From Gonocerus acuteangulatus (lineage: Eukaryota; Arthropoda; Insecta; Hemiptera; Coreidae), in contig OX328126.1 in assembly GCA_946811695.1 (NCBI GenBank), forward strand, positions 85,445,536 to 85,509,535: DNA of 64,000 bases, read 5' to 3'. Below, piece after piece: positions 12,611-22,387 of the stretch (positions are counted from its first letter, which is position 1; the number at the start of each line of letters is the position of its first letter). The position numbers and the translations under genes are program-made. The notes beneath the pieces are model-generated. The model saw only the letters and a list, made by a program, of their open reading frames with translations, was not told the DNA's origin and did no database searches.

Positions 12611-13051
12611 GGCGCATCAACAAATCGTGGCTATTAGCGCCGGACATCCAGAGTGCAGCCAGGAATTTTCTCAGCGAGCCCTGAGATGAGAAAATTTCTG
12701 GCGCCGGTGGGGATCGAACCCACCATCTCCCGCTTATGAATCTAGCGCGCTAGCCACTAGACCACGGGAGACCCCAGTTTATGTCTGATATATATATTTC
12801 TATCGCGGGCGGGTTTCGACACTTCTATACCATCAGGTGCAAACACTGATTAAAAAGAGATGAATTTAGTGTCAGAGATAAATCTTGGGTACTAGCTGTA
12901 TTGTCGACACTTCTATACCAACAGATGTAAACACTGATTATGTAAGACACAGGACACAAATTACAACTGTCCTATACATATCCATGACATAAATGTCTAG
13001 CTATTTCTGACAAGCGATAAGCGTAAGACCTAAGAAGGTCTAAACGTACCC
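12312..13051. mobile_element. PIF/Harbinger-like TIR element (non-autonomous)
   Basis: Ends GGGTGCGTTTAC at the left and the complement of GGGTACGTTTAG at the right, flanked by TAA on both sides. A 3-bp TWA duplication and GGG(T)…CGTTTA ends are typical of PIF/Harbinger. The left terminal block is repeated inside (about 12311 and 12478), and on the right a block starting TCGACACTTCTATACCA occurs twice. There is no transposase. The element hosts an S3 SINE at 12567-12774. Confidence 0.75.
12567..12774 (-). mobile_element. SINE S3, near-complete, with intact tRNA-like head
   Basis: On the minus strand the head starts GGTCTCCCGTGGTCTAGTGG (box A) and contains GGTTCGATCCC (box B). A body of about 60 bp follows, then the tail motif GGCGCTAATAG…GATGCGCC and a poly-A of about 40. 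A 15-bp TSD (CAGTTTATGTCTGAT) flanks it at 12552-12566 and 12775-12789. The head most resembles tRNA-Glu-type D-arms, but the anticodon stem does not pair, so it is a SINE and not a tRNA gene. Confidence 0.92.
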
Positions 13052-13592
13052 TAAAGGGGCCCTCACACTGGCAAAAAATGTTCTCAAAATTTTGAGCACA
13101 AATATTGAGCTTATTTTTCTACAAAATATTGAATGGTCATGGACCCCACACTGCACGAAAATATCGCACAAATTTGTATAATTGTACAATTTTTAAGGCA
13201 GTCCAACCAGTTGGGTCATTGTTTCCTAGGTGCAATTGAAAATGCATTGACATAAAAATGCAGAAGAATGTATTATTTGAATCAAAATATTTAATAAAAT
13301 CAATATATTTGAAATAGACAGTATAAAATAAAGATAAAAAAGGGGTATAAAATACTGTATTGTAAACGCACACATGCTAAGTGACACACAGAAAGTTGAG
13401 CAATATATTGTCAGCCCCTCACACAGCACTCCGCAACAGGTCCGCAAAATATTTCTAAACTTTCAGAAAACCTTTGAACGCCCCACAACATATTGTATAC
13501 CCGTTAGTTTGCACAATAATTCACCTCACACTCGCAGTATGTTTGCACAAAACCGACTTCTTCAAAATTTTTGCCAGTTTAAGGGCCCCTTT
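13052..13592. mobile_element. TIR element with GGGGCCCT ends
   Basis: The left end CTAAAGGGGCCCTCACACTGGC-like and the right end are inverted copies (AAAGGGGCCCT, then ACTGGCAAAAA). The element abuts the previous one. Internal CTCACAC motifs recur. No ORF with a recognisable transposase; probably another PIF-like MITE, since both flanks offer TAA/TTA. Confidence 0.65.
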
Positions 13593-14873
13593 AGAGCCTG
13601 TAACCGGGCTCATTTATAACAGCCAACATATTCTAAACGGTTGGGAAATTCAGTAAAAGCGAAATATTGACTAAATATTTAATCTTTAATTTCTTCGATT
13701 CATAAAAACCACTATTGAGGCTTTGGTCTGCGGTTTGAACTTTATTGACGGTATTGTGCCATCAATCCGTTCCTAACCGAGATATGTCAATGTGGATCCC
13801 CATAATATGTTTGGTTTATTACGAAATATTGGCTTATTTCAAGAGTAATAGCGCAATGTGAATGTGATTCTGTAAATCCTTTGGTTGTGTCCTCAATTTC
13901 TACGAAGTAATCAGCCAGAATACTCAATCCTGAACAATAAAAAAATAAAAAAAACCTATTGAATATAATGTTTTTGTAGGGAAGATTTAGTAGCAGTCGG
14001 GTATTTTTCCCGGTCCCCGGCAACGATCTGAAAAACTCGATCTGAAAAAATCATCTGAAAAAATCTCGATTTTTGTGAAGGAAGAAAAATCATTTTGGTG
14101 GAGAACATACCTCTACAGTTATTTTTTTTTCTTCTTCCTCTTGTTCAACATTGTCTGCTTTCAGCATACCTTCAGCTATGTTTGCCTTAACCGCTGTTGG
14201 AATCATCAAATAAGGATGAAGCATCGGTTTAGGGATCTAAGTACCAGTGATGATTAGAACAATTTTTTTGCGGCAGCCTTACTAATTTCTGGATCAATAT
14301 CCTGATAATGTATTAATTGATGCATGAATAGAAAGTCATGATACGGTGCTTCAATTTGGTCTGATTATAGAAACCAGGCTCGAACGGGCACTCGCGCAAG
14401 AAAAATATGTTCTTCTTAAAGAATTTTTCCCGCTATCAGATTACTGGAATTGATTTTGGAACAGGTACATTTTGAATGCATAAATCGCGTTGCCATCCAC
14501 CTACCATGATTTACAGCTCCTGGTACAGGAAACGATACTCCTTTCTTCCCGTGTAAGCGAGTGCGTTTTCAGGAAGCAGGAGCAGTTGATGGTTTATCTT
14601 TTTATCCAACATTAACAAGAACAAGACTGATTAATTTTCCATTACTATTGCTTACCTGATTAAAAGAGATTACAAAATAAAATAACTTAAAAAAAAGTTA
14701 TCAGAAAAAATTACTTTCGGACGAAAATTAATTAAATATTTCAAGGTCATTGCGGGTCGACTCGCAGTTGTTTGATTTAACTAAAATTTTGCACAGATCG
14801 TTATTTTGTTGATTGGAACAAGATAGGGGGGTGGGGAAGTAAACTTTTAGAAAGTTGAAAAATAAGGGCCACC

Positions 14874-14908
<35 letters not shown>

Positions 14909-15240
14909 TGAAGCTCCCTAAGAAGACTCAGTTTCTCCTTGTCCCCTTGGTTTCAAGCAAAATGCCTTGAAATATTGAAGAGGGTATGAAGAAATGGCTA
15001 AGCTTCCTGCAATAAAGTTAGTACCATAGAAGGTCGACTGAAGCCTAGATATTTAGCCTTAATTCGTTAATAGTTCCTGACGTTTCTAACAGATTTCCGG
15101 CTCACTGAATGGTTTAAGAATACTCCTGGGGCCTTCCTCTTCTAGAACTTTCCTCTCAGGTTAAACCATTTTGACGGTAAAAGTGAAAACTACATAAAAG
15201 TCCAAATAATATCAGTTAGTTTTTTTTTTGTTTTGTTTTT
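13593..15240. other. Unassigned sequence with one short microsatellite
   Basis: Holds a short repeat of GATCTGAAAAA near 14027-14070 and (TA)n at 14878-14907. No supported gene. Confidence 0.35.
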
Positions 15241-15250
15241 TAACAAAATA

Positions 15251-15445
15251 GCCCGGTGGCCGTGAGTGTTAAGGCGTGAGCACTTAGCACTCTGAGCTAA
15301 AGGTCGTGGGTTCGATTCCCACTATGGGGTGGTGGCTTTTCTTTAGAAAAAAGAAAAGGCATCAGCCCTATCCTGGCTAGAATAGGGTGGTAACCTATAG
15401 ATAACTTTACAATTTAAATAAAATAAATATTATTATTATTATTAA
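15251..15445 (+). mobile_element. SINE S2 copy 1
   Basis: tRNA-derived head GCCCGGTGGCCGTGAG (box A-like), then GTGGGTTCGATTCCCAC (box B). The body has TCAGCCCTATCCTGGC and the tail is (ATT)n. The head resembles a Leu/Ser-type tRNA. It forms a tail-to-tail inverted pair with the copy at 15446-15636; another copy is at 28428-28612. Confidence 0.88.
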
Positions 15446-15636
15446 ATTTTAACGTCCGTTTATTATTAACTACGAATTTTAGGACGGGTTATCTAAAGGT
15501 TACCACCCTTTTCTAGCCAGGATAGGGCTGATGCCTTCTCTTTTTTCTAAAGAACCATCCTATTGTGTGAATCGAACCCACGACCCTTGGCATGGAGTGT
15601 TTAGTGCTTACGCCTTAACACTCACGGCCACCGGCC
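15446..15636 (-). mobile_element. SINE S2 copy 2, inverted partner
   Basis: Minus-strand S2 copy with box B GTGGGTTCGATTC and box A regions at 15565-15635. It joins the first copy through the shared ATT-rich tail. Inverted SINE pairs can form long hairpins in transcripts. Confidence 0.85.
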
Positions 15637-15699
15637 TCGACTTATCAATAAATGTTTCTATTTCTTCTTCTAGGCTGTTTTTTTTTTTTTTATAATTCA

Positions 15700-16500
15700 A
15701 ATTAAGAGTAAAATAATTACTATTATTATTTATTTATTTATTTTGTTTAACGATGCACCACTTTGAGGTGAATTGCATCGAGTAACTTTGTAGCTCTATG
15801 CTGTTCATAGATATGTTGTTATCCTACGCCAGTTAAGTATACTGTATTACTATTTACATATTATAAAAAAAAATAATAATAAAAAAAATGTAATAAATAA
15901 ATAAAAAAATAATTCAACAATTGAAATATGAGATAAATGATAAAATTATTTAATTTTTAAATAAAAGAATTATCCGATTTTTATATTTTGTCTTACAGGT
16001 TTACGTTTTTTAAATGTGTAAGTATGTCGTCAATATGGTGGCTACTGTCAGTAAGTAGGTCAGTAATGTTCCGTGGTATGTCCAAGTTCGTTATAAGAAG
16101 GCAGTCGATTAATATATGTTTAACTGTTAGTTCCGTATTGCAAATCCGACATTTTGGTATTTCAGTATTATTTATTAAGTACTCGTAAGTCATGCGTGTG
16201 TGGCCTATTCGTAGCCTTGCTAGAACTATTTCTTCCCTTCGGGAATTTCGGTAAGCGGATGGCAAGTCAGTATGTGTTTGATTTGTCTCAATTTGTTTTC
16301 AGTCATATTATTCCAATCATGTTGCCACTTCTGATGTATGGTATTTCGGTTAATTGTTGTTATGTCTTTGTAGTAAAGTTCATAAGGTGGGTAGGTGTCT
16401 TCCTGGGTCGCAAGTTTGGCATGTAAGTCAGCGGTCGTACTCAGTCCAAGGTTTTCATGTCCTGGCAGCCACCATAAAGATATATGTTTTCCTATTATTA
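15700..16500 (-). pseudogene. LINE C-terminal fragment with CCHC knuckle and 3' tail
   Basis: Minus strand, 16265-15993: SRREEIVLARLRIGHTRMT, then CRICNTELTVKHILIDC, a CxxCx8Hx4C knuckle, ending LTHLKNVNL and stop. Upstream sequence to about 16500 continues the homologous region with frameshifts. The 3' UTR at 15720-15990 ends in a hairpin-like GATGCA…TGCATCG segment and TAAATAAATAA repeats. The RREE(I/V)VL(A/T)RLRIGHT motif followed by this knuckle is characteristic of RNase H-bearing LINEs of the I/LOA/R1 groups. The reverse transcriptase is missing, so this is a 5'-truncated copy. Confidence 0.85.
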
Positions 16501-17340
16501 TTATGTTTTCCTACTATTATTTAACGGGACAAGAAAACGAGTAACTTATTGGTAACAGTGGCTTACTAGAGCGAACGTTGAGATGGCGGACGAGTCATTT
16601 CTGTCTAGGATACTGTCAGTTTCCTGTTTTGGTGCCTAACATATTGATTCTTTTTACATGTGTATACATTATTTAGGACTTAAAAAATAAAACTATGTAC
16701 TGTTTCTATTTATTTAGAAATCTCATCAGGGCTATGAACGAAAACGCACCGAGTCGGTCTTCTTTTTGTGACATATGGGTTTTGTGACAATGATGAGGCT
16801 TATATTTGTTTAGTTTTGCGCAGAAGTATAATATGCTTAGGTAAATTTTTGGTTAAAGATGATAAGATGTTAAAGCTACTAAATTGTCAAAATTAGTGTT
16901 TTTTACTATCAAGGTCTTTAGGTCCCTGAGGAGTCGGTGGTTCACGGGGTTGGAAGTTATTTTAACATGACCATTGCATTTATCCGTATTCATTTCTCTC
17001 ATTTATCAAGAACATAAGCTCTTTAAGGAAAATTATAATTATAATGTACAGACTGAGCAACCAGGAAAGTAGGAATTGCCTATTCGTTATGCGCTACCAA
17101 AAAAAAAAAAAAAAAAACAACTATAAAAATACCACCTATTTTAAGATAATTACCTTTCAACATATTTAATTTATAGACTGAGTGAAAATACAAATAATAC
17201 AATAACAAATAAAACTCAATATTGTACGGCGGAATTCTCATCACCATGACCTCTAAGAGTCAAGGTTTCTTATTGTACATTTTGTAGTAGGCTTTGCTTG
17301 GAGGAATATCAAGAAGAAGAAGAGGTTAAGTAAAGGAAGT
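16501..17340. other. Unassigned, with a T1-like end
   Basis: 16727-16780 carries a decayed T1 terminus (CACCGAGTCGG then T-rich). An A-run sits at 17100-17117. No gene supported. Confidence 0.4.
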
Positions 17341-17509
17341 TAATCCTTTTTGGGCAACTTAATATTTTGAGTCCGGAGTAAACCCATTTTTCAGATGGAC
17401 CGATTTTGCTGGTTAACCAATCCAGTCCAATCTTTTGCTAGGGGAATGCTATCTACAATTTCGTCGCGAAAAAACCCAAAACTCTAACTAAGGGTGTCCT
17501 CTTAATAGG

Positions 17510-17574
<65 letters not shown>

Positions 17575-17575
17575 T
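17341..17575 (-). mobile_element. H3 repeat fragment with (TA)n
   Basis: Reverse-oriented partial H3: TCCGGAGTAAACCC, then GTTAACCA and GCGAAAAAACCC, ending in (TA)n at about 17512-17572. Diverged from the 9.6-kb and 41.5-kb copies. Confidence 0.65.
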
Positions 17576-17916
17576 CGCTAATATAATGGTGTTTCAAAAT
17601 TACATCTGAGAAACATAAATTTATAAATTTTAACGTACTTTTATTATTGACAACGAAATTTAACCTGTGCTGGTTAAACTCCTGTTACTGGTAACCTATA
17701 GATTATGGGTTATCACTAGGTTATCATTTTCTTGACACTGGGGGGCGCTACGGGCCAGTGTCAAGAAACATTATACTTTATCAATTGATGTATAAAATAT
17801 AGTATGAAGGGAACCATGCTATAATAAACTGCTAAAAATGATTTAGTAGCGTTAATTTTGATGATACATTATCTAACGCAATAAAAGAACTATTTATATT
17901 CCATGACGAAGTCAGC

Positions 17917-17925
<9 letters not shown>
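17576..17925 (+). mobile_element. Interspersed repeat R, copy with the empty M1 site
   Basis: Matches 51375-52020 apart from the M1 insertion there. The first 80 bp (TTTTAACG…TTATTATTGACAACGAA) resemble the reverse of the S2 SINE tail. The 3' end, with CGTGACGAAG and AGCTAGTTTATA, runs into (TA)n. No ORF. The site at about 17688-17703 (CTGGTAACCTATAG) is uninterrupted. Confidence 0.75.
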
Positions 17926-17985
<60 letters not shown>

Positions 17986-18105
17986 CAAATATTGACGAAA
18001 TGCATTTTTTTTATCTAATAGGTAGGATTAAGGAAGATTTGATGAAACGTTTCAAAGGATCTTTTATGTATGCAACCTCAATAGGTACTTCTTTCAGAAA
18101 GTGCG
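17926..18105. repeat. (TA)n microsatellite and H3-like flank
   Basis: (TA)n at 17922-17979 is followed by a degraded match to the H3 left block in reverse (TAGGTAGGAT, then GCAACCTCAATAG). Confidence 0.6.
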
Positions 18106-19555
18106 AGAAATAATGAGTACCTCATTGAAGTACATTGAAAATGCATATTTGGCATTGTACTTAAAATGTTTTAAGAGTACCATATCCTCCTTAGTACTAA
18201 AAACTACTGACAACAGTAATTGTATAAACAAACCTCCCCAGCAGAGGTTAATGACTTTCTCTGAAGCAAATATGGGAAGTAAATACTTCAGAGATATTGA
18301 AACTAGAAACGACAAGTCTTTGTGAGTTTTGGTGTTACGTTAGAAGTTTGTTCTTCATTAGTATTCCAAACAGATGTTTAAACAATAGCTTTCATTTTCA
18401 TTCTTACAAGCGTTAAAGCCCTGAATCGGTTCTTCCTTTACAAGTGAGTACCATTTGCTATTGTTTAACTACAACATTTTGTAAATTTTCATGGGAAATT
18501 TATTTAACCTTTTCACAATATTTTTTAATAATGTTACACACCAGATACGGAGATGGTGCATCAACTGATTATCCAGGGCGCCTCGGTGAAAACGTATCTA
18601 TTTTTTGTTTATGCTGAGAGAAAGCAAGCTAATTTTTCTGGAAATGTCTTCGGAAGAACTGAAATAATTGAGGTATGCGTCAATCAAAAATGAAACATTT
18701 TTTGAAATATAAAAATGTCGACAAAAAACCGTTTTGAGTTTGTTGAGTTTCGCTCCTAACACCGAAAATAATCTAGATACCTTCCCAATGCTTCACAAGA
18801 TTCGTAACATTATTTACTGTTATGTTTAACTAATTAGAAGGGTGATTATTTAGAGAAATAGCTTTGCAAGATAGCAATAACTATCATTTTTTCGGCAGCT
18901 TAAAATGCGTTTAGTACAAAGTACAGGATTATATGATCTCTTATGAAGGTTTCAAAAGACAGATTAATGTAACTACATTCTTATCCCATGAATAAGTTCA
19001 TACTCAGAATAGTTTATTGTTAAAATTTCTTTTATTAATTTTAATTCTTATAGTAATAACTTAATTTGATATAAATGAATTCTGCATTCAAATACGACAA
19101 TTTACAATAACTTACTGGTTTCTTAGAAGTCTTACCTCGGTGTGCTTATCGTCCACAATACGAAGCACTTAAAATAAAATAAGAATTTATTTCTATAGGA
19201 CAGGAAATTAAATGCTCTTCGCCTTAGATGGGGAGCATCATCATCAATAAATAAATAAAATATTCCTATAGGAAAAACTAAAATAGGTGAAAAAACTAAA
19301 ACTAAAATAAAATAAAATAATTTAGTTAACAATGGCAGTTTTGACGAATGTTTCCGAGTGGTTCCGACGATTTTGAAATTGCGTATCTCAACTTCTAATA
19401 AATAGATTTGAAAAGCTAAAGCGTCTAATTAAGCGTGTTTTGAGCACTTCCTAATGCCATTTATTGATTTCAATTTGCGGAGACTTTCTTTAAATTTAGA
19501 AGCAAAAAACAAATGTATGCGGGAGATTTAAACGAAATTTGTTTCGTTTTAGCGC
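18106..19555. other. Unassigned sequence
   Basis: No coherent ORF, RNA gene or repeat partner recognised. Confidence 0.3.
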
Positions 19556-19584
19556 GGTTCCTCCCTCCCCCATAGGGAGGAACC
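19556..19584. repeat. Perfect hairpin, 11-bp stem
   Basis: GGTTCCTCCCT and AGGGAGGAACC separated by 7 nt. The flanking TTAGCGCGGTTC is shared with T1 ends, so it may be a T1-derived end folded back. Confidence 0.6.
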
Positions 19585-19684
19585 CCGCTTATAAGGTTGA
19601 TACAATGAAACAATCCGGAAGTGCCGACAAGAAAATTTCGCGTTTCAGAACCCCTAGAGACCGAAAATAACGGTGGTTCAAATT

Positions 19685-19738
<54 letters not shown>

Positions 19739-19741
<3 letters not shown>

Positions 19742-21141
19742 GGTGTCCCGTAAATGTCTAGTCATATTGTGAGGGGTGATAGAGGACCCTTAGGGGAACA
19801 AAAAATGTTCTATGACGATTTCCCGAATTCTCGCCCATAAGGGAGAAAACGTCGTATTATTGTTTTTTCGAGACAAACATACTTTTTAGAAGAATAATCG
19901 TTGTAGCTCCGTCCCAGATGGTACTACTAAAAAGGGTGTGAAACCAATCGAAAGCTGAATAAATTTACTATAAGACTAGTTGAGAGTAAACGTAAAAATG
20001 AATGAATGTAAGTATGTATATCTTACCAAAGAAGGCAATTCTAAATTTCCTGACATTTTACTGATATTTCTTTCCAGCGTTACTCCTCAATAAGCAGGAT
20101 CTGAGATTTCCGGGTTTCAGAAAAACTTCCTCATTTAACCAGCTTTCCATTCATGTATCACAACCCTGTGTTATTGAAGTATTTGAACCGTTTAAGTACA
20201 AAAGGTTTAAAAAAAACATGGATCTGTGAAAAGAAAATTATATTTTTTTCTTCAGTTTATTCAAAAAGCTGAAGGGAAATATTTATTTTTATAAATGTTT
20301 ACATAAATATTAAGTAAATATTTACTTAAAACAATAAAAAAAATTACTTCCACGAATATAAAAAAAATCCTAAAACAGTAAATAAATAAAATACATATTT
20401 ATTTTGAATTTGTTAATTCAGGTAACTAATACTGGGTCCAGGAGGCGGCCATTAAGGAACCCCAACCATACATTAACCTCAAAAATTATTATTTTTACCT
20501 AGATAACGCATTTGAACACATTTTTACAGGTACTTATATTTAGAAAACAAATGCTTTACCTTAAATTAATACTGATGGCTACGCTTGTGAAACTCACTGG
20601 CATTCTGAGCCCATGCGTTTTTGTTGTGGTAATTAAAAATTCTATCCCTCATAAATAATACGTACATAGTCCTGTAAAAATGTGTTCAAATGCGTGATAT
20701 AGGTAAAATTAGTAATTTTTGAGGTTAATGTATGGTTGGGGTTCTTTAATGGCCGCCTCCTGGACCCAGTATTAGTTATCCGAATTAATAAATTCAAAAT
20801 AAATGTGTATTTTATTTATTTGCTGTTTTAAGATTTTTTTTTTATATCCGTGGAAGTAATTTTTTTATTCTTTTAAGTAAATATTTACTTAATATTTATG
20901 TAAACATTTATAAAAAAAAAATTCCCCTTCAGCTTTTTGAATAAATTGAAGAAACAAATATAATTTTCTTTTCACAGATCCATGTTTTTTTAAAAACTTT
21001 TGTTCTTAAATCGTTCAAATACTTCAATAACACAGGGTTGTGATACGTGAATGGAAAGCTGATTAAATGAGGAAGTTTTTCTAAAACCCGGAAATCTCAG
21101 ATCCTGCTTATTGAGGAGTAACGCTGGAAAGAAATATCAAT

Positions 21142-21190
<49 letters not shown>

Positions 21191-21545
21191 GTGCATCTAT
21201 TTCCAGGATCATTAGCACCAATCAATAAAATGTCAGGAAATTTAGAATTGCCTTCTTTTGGCAAGATATACATACTTACATTCATTCATTTTTACGTTTA
21301 CTCTCAACTAGTCTTATAGTAAATTTACTCAGCTCTCGATTGGTTTCACACCCTTTTTAGTAGTACCACCTGGGACGGAGCTACAACGATTATTCTTCTA
21401 AAAAGTACGTTTGTCTCGAAAAAACAATAAAACGACGTTTTCTCCCTTATGGGCGAGAATTCGGGAAATCGTCATAGAACATTTTTTGTTCCCCTAAGGG
21501 TCCTCTATCACCCCTCACAATATGACTAGGCATTTACGGGACACC

Positions 21546-21548
<3 letters not shown>
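19739..21548. repeat. 1.8-kb palindrome, ~790-bp arms, 140-bp spacer
   Basis: Left arm 19739-20530 and right arm 20671-21548 are reverse complements at high identity across their length, from CAGGGTGTCCCG to the reverse of the same. The right arm is longer only because of an 86-bp insertion plus TSD at 21145-21239. Both outer ends pass into (TA)n tracts (19687-19738 and 21549 onward). No long ORF. Arms contain the GAAAGCTGA(A/T)TAAAT core also seen in H1/H2. Confidence 0.9.
21145..21230 (-). mobile_element. Truncated S3-type SINE tail in one palindrome arm
   Basis: Minus strand: GGTGCTAATGATCC…GATGCACC followed by a poly-A of about 45. TSD ATCAATAAA at 21136-21144 and 21231-21239. The other palindrome arm shows the empty site (ATCAGTAAA in the same sense), so insertion followed palindrome formation. 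Confidence 0.82.
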
Positions 21549-21549
<1 letters not shown>

Positions 21550-21611
<62 letters not shown>

Positions 21612-21650
21612 TTATTTATATATATATGTATATATATATATATATGTATA

Positions 21651-21705
<55 letters not shown>

Positions 21706-22258
21706 CTGTTCGCTCATTTCTGGCTTCCCTGATGGTCCGATTTTGATGAAATTTGGTACAAAAATCAGTCGTCCAATTTGAAAGGTCAAGTTTGTTAACC
21801 AGCAAAATCCGCCTACTGGAAGATGGCGTTTGGGGCGAAATTCGCGCAGAAAAAATCGTAACGCTTATGTTTTTGAGTTCATAAGCTTGTAAGTACTCTT
21901 TTTATAGGCTTCTTGGGCTAGGAAAACGAATGAAACCATTTTCAAGGCGATAGCTTTAACCGTTTTCGAGAAAATTGGAAAAATAATTTTTGAATACCGT
22001 TTTTGGTTTGGGTACTTAGAATTACGGGATTCAGTTGAAACATTATTTGCATGTTCTACTTTCATTAAAACTAATATGTTGAAAGTTATGTTACGTTTGG
22101 AGTTAAGGAAGGGTTAGAATAAAATATTTTATGAACAGACATGAAAAGTTTTGGGAACTTCGTATAATTTCATTAATATCTCGAAAACAGTTGGGAAATC
22201 GTGGTAAGTGGATAGAAACTATTTGAAAGCTGAATAAATTCTCTATAAAAATGATTCT
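21550..22258 (+). mobile_element. H1 repeat copy 2, left half
   Basis: Compound TA microsatellite 21549-21700, then the same block as 2713-3258 at high identity, through TTAATATCTCGAAAACAG and TGAAAGCTGAATAAATTCTC. Interrupted at 22258 by the Jockey element; the H1 sequence continues at 25261. Confidence 0.85.
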
Positions 22259-22387
22259 CACTCCCAACCCTTTGATCCCAACGCCCTCTTTCAGTCCTTC
22301 TTCGATAGACTTGAATCACTTATCACACCTTTAATTTCCCTACTGACCACGTTTATGCAACAATGCCTTCCTAAACTCCTAAAATGA
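22259..22387 (+). pseudogene. Jockey ORF1 C-terminal remnant
   Basis: An open frame from the truncation point (HSQPFDPNALFQSFF…) ends LPKLLK-stop. The stop TGA overlaps the ORF2 start in ATGA. Such an overlap is known in jockey-like LINEs and suggests translation of ORF2 by termination-reinitiation. Only about 42 codons of the Gag-like protein remain; the zinc knuckles lie upstream and were lost. Confidence 0.75.

Noticed and set aside
12700..12774. Functional tRNA gene
   Set aside because: Box A and B are good, but the anticodon stem does not pair, and the head is continuous with a SINE body, poly-A and TSDs. The S1 and S2 heads were rejected as tRNA genes for the same reason.
19739..21548. 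Palindrome as an assembly artefact
   Set aside because: The arms differ by substitutions, small indels and a SINE with TSD, which a collapsed or mirrored read would not show.
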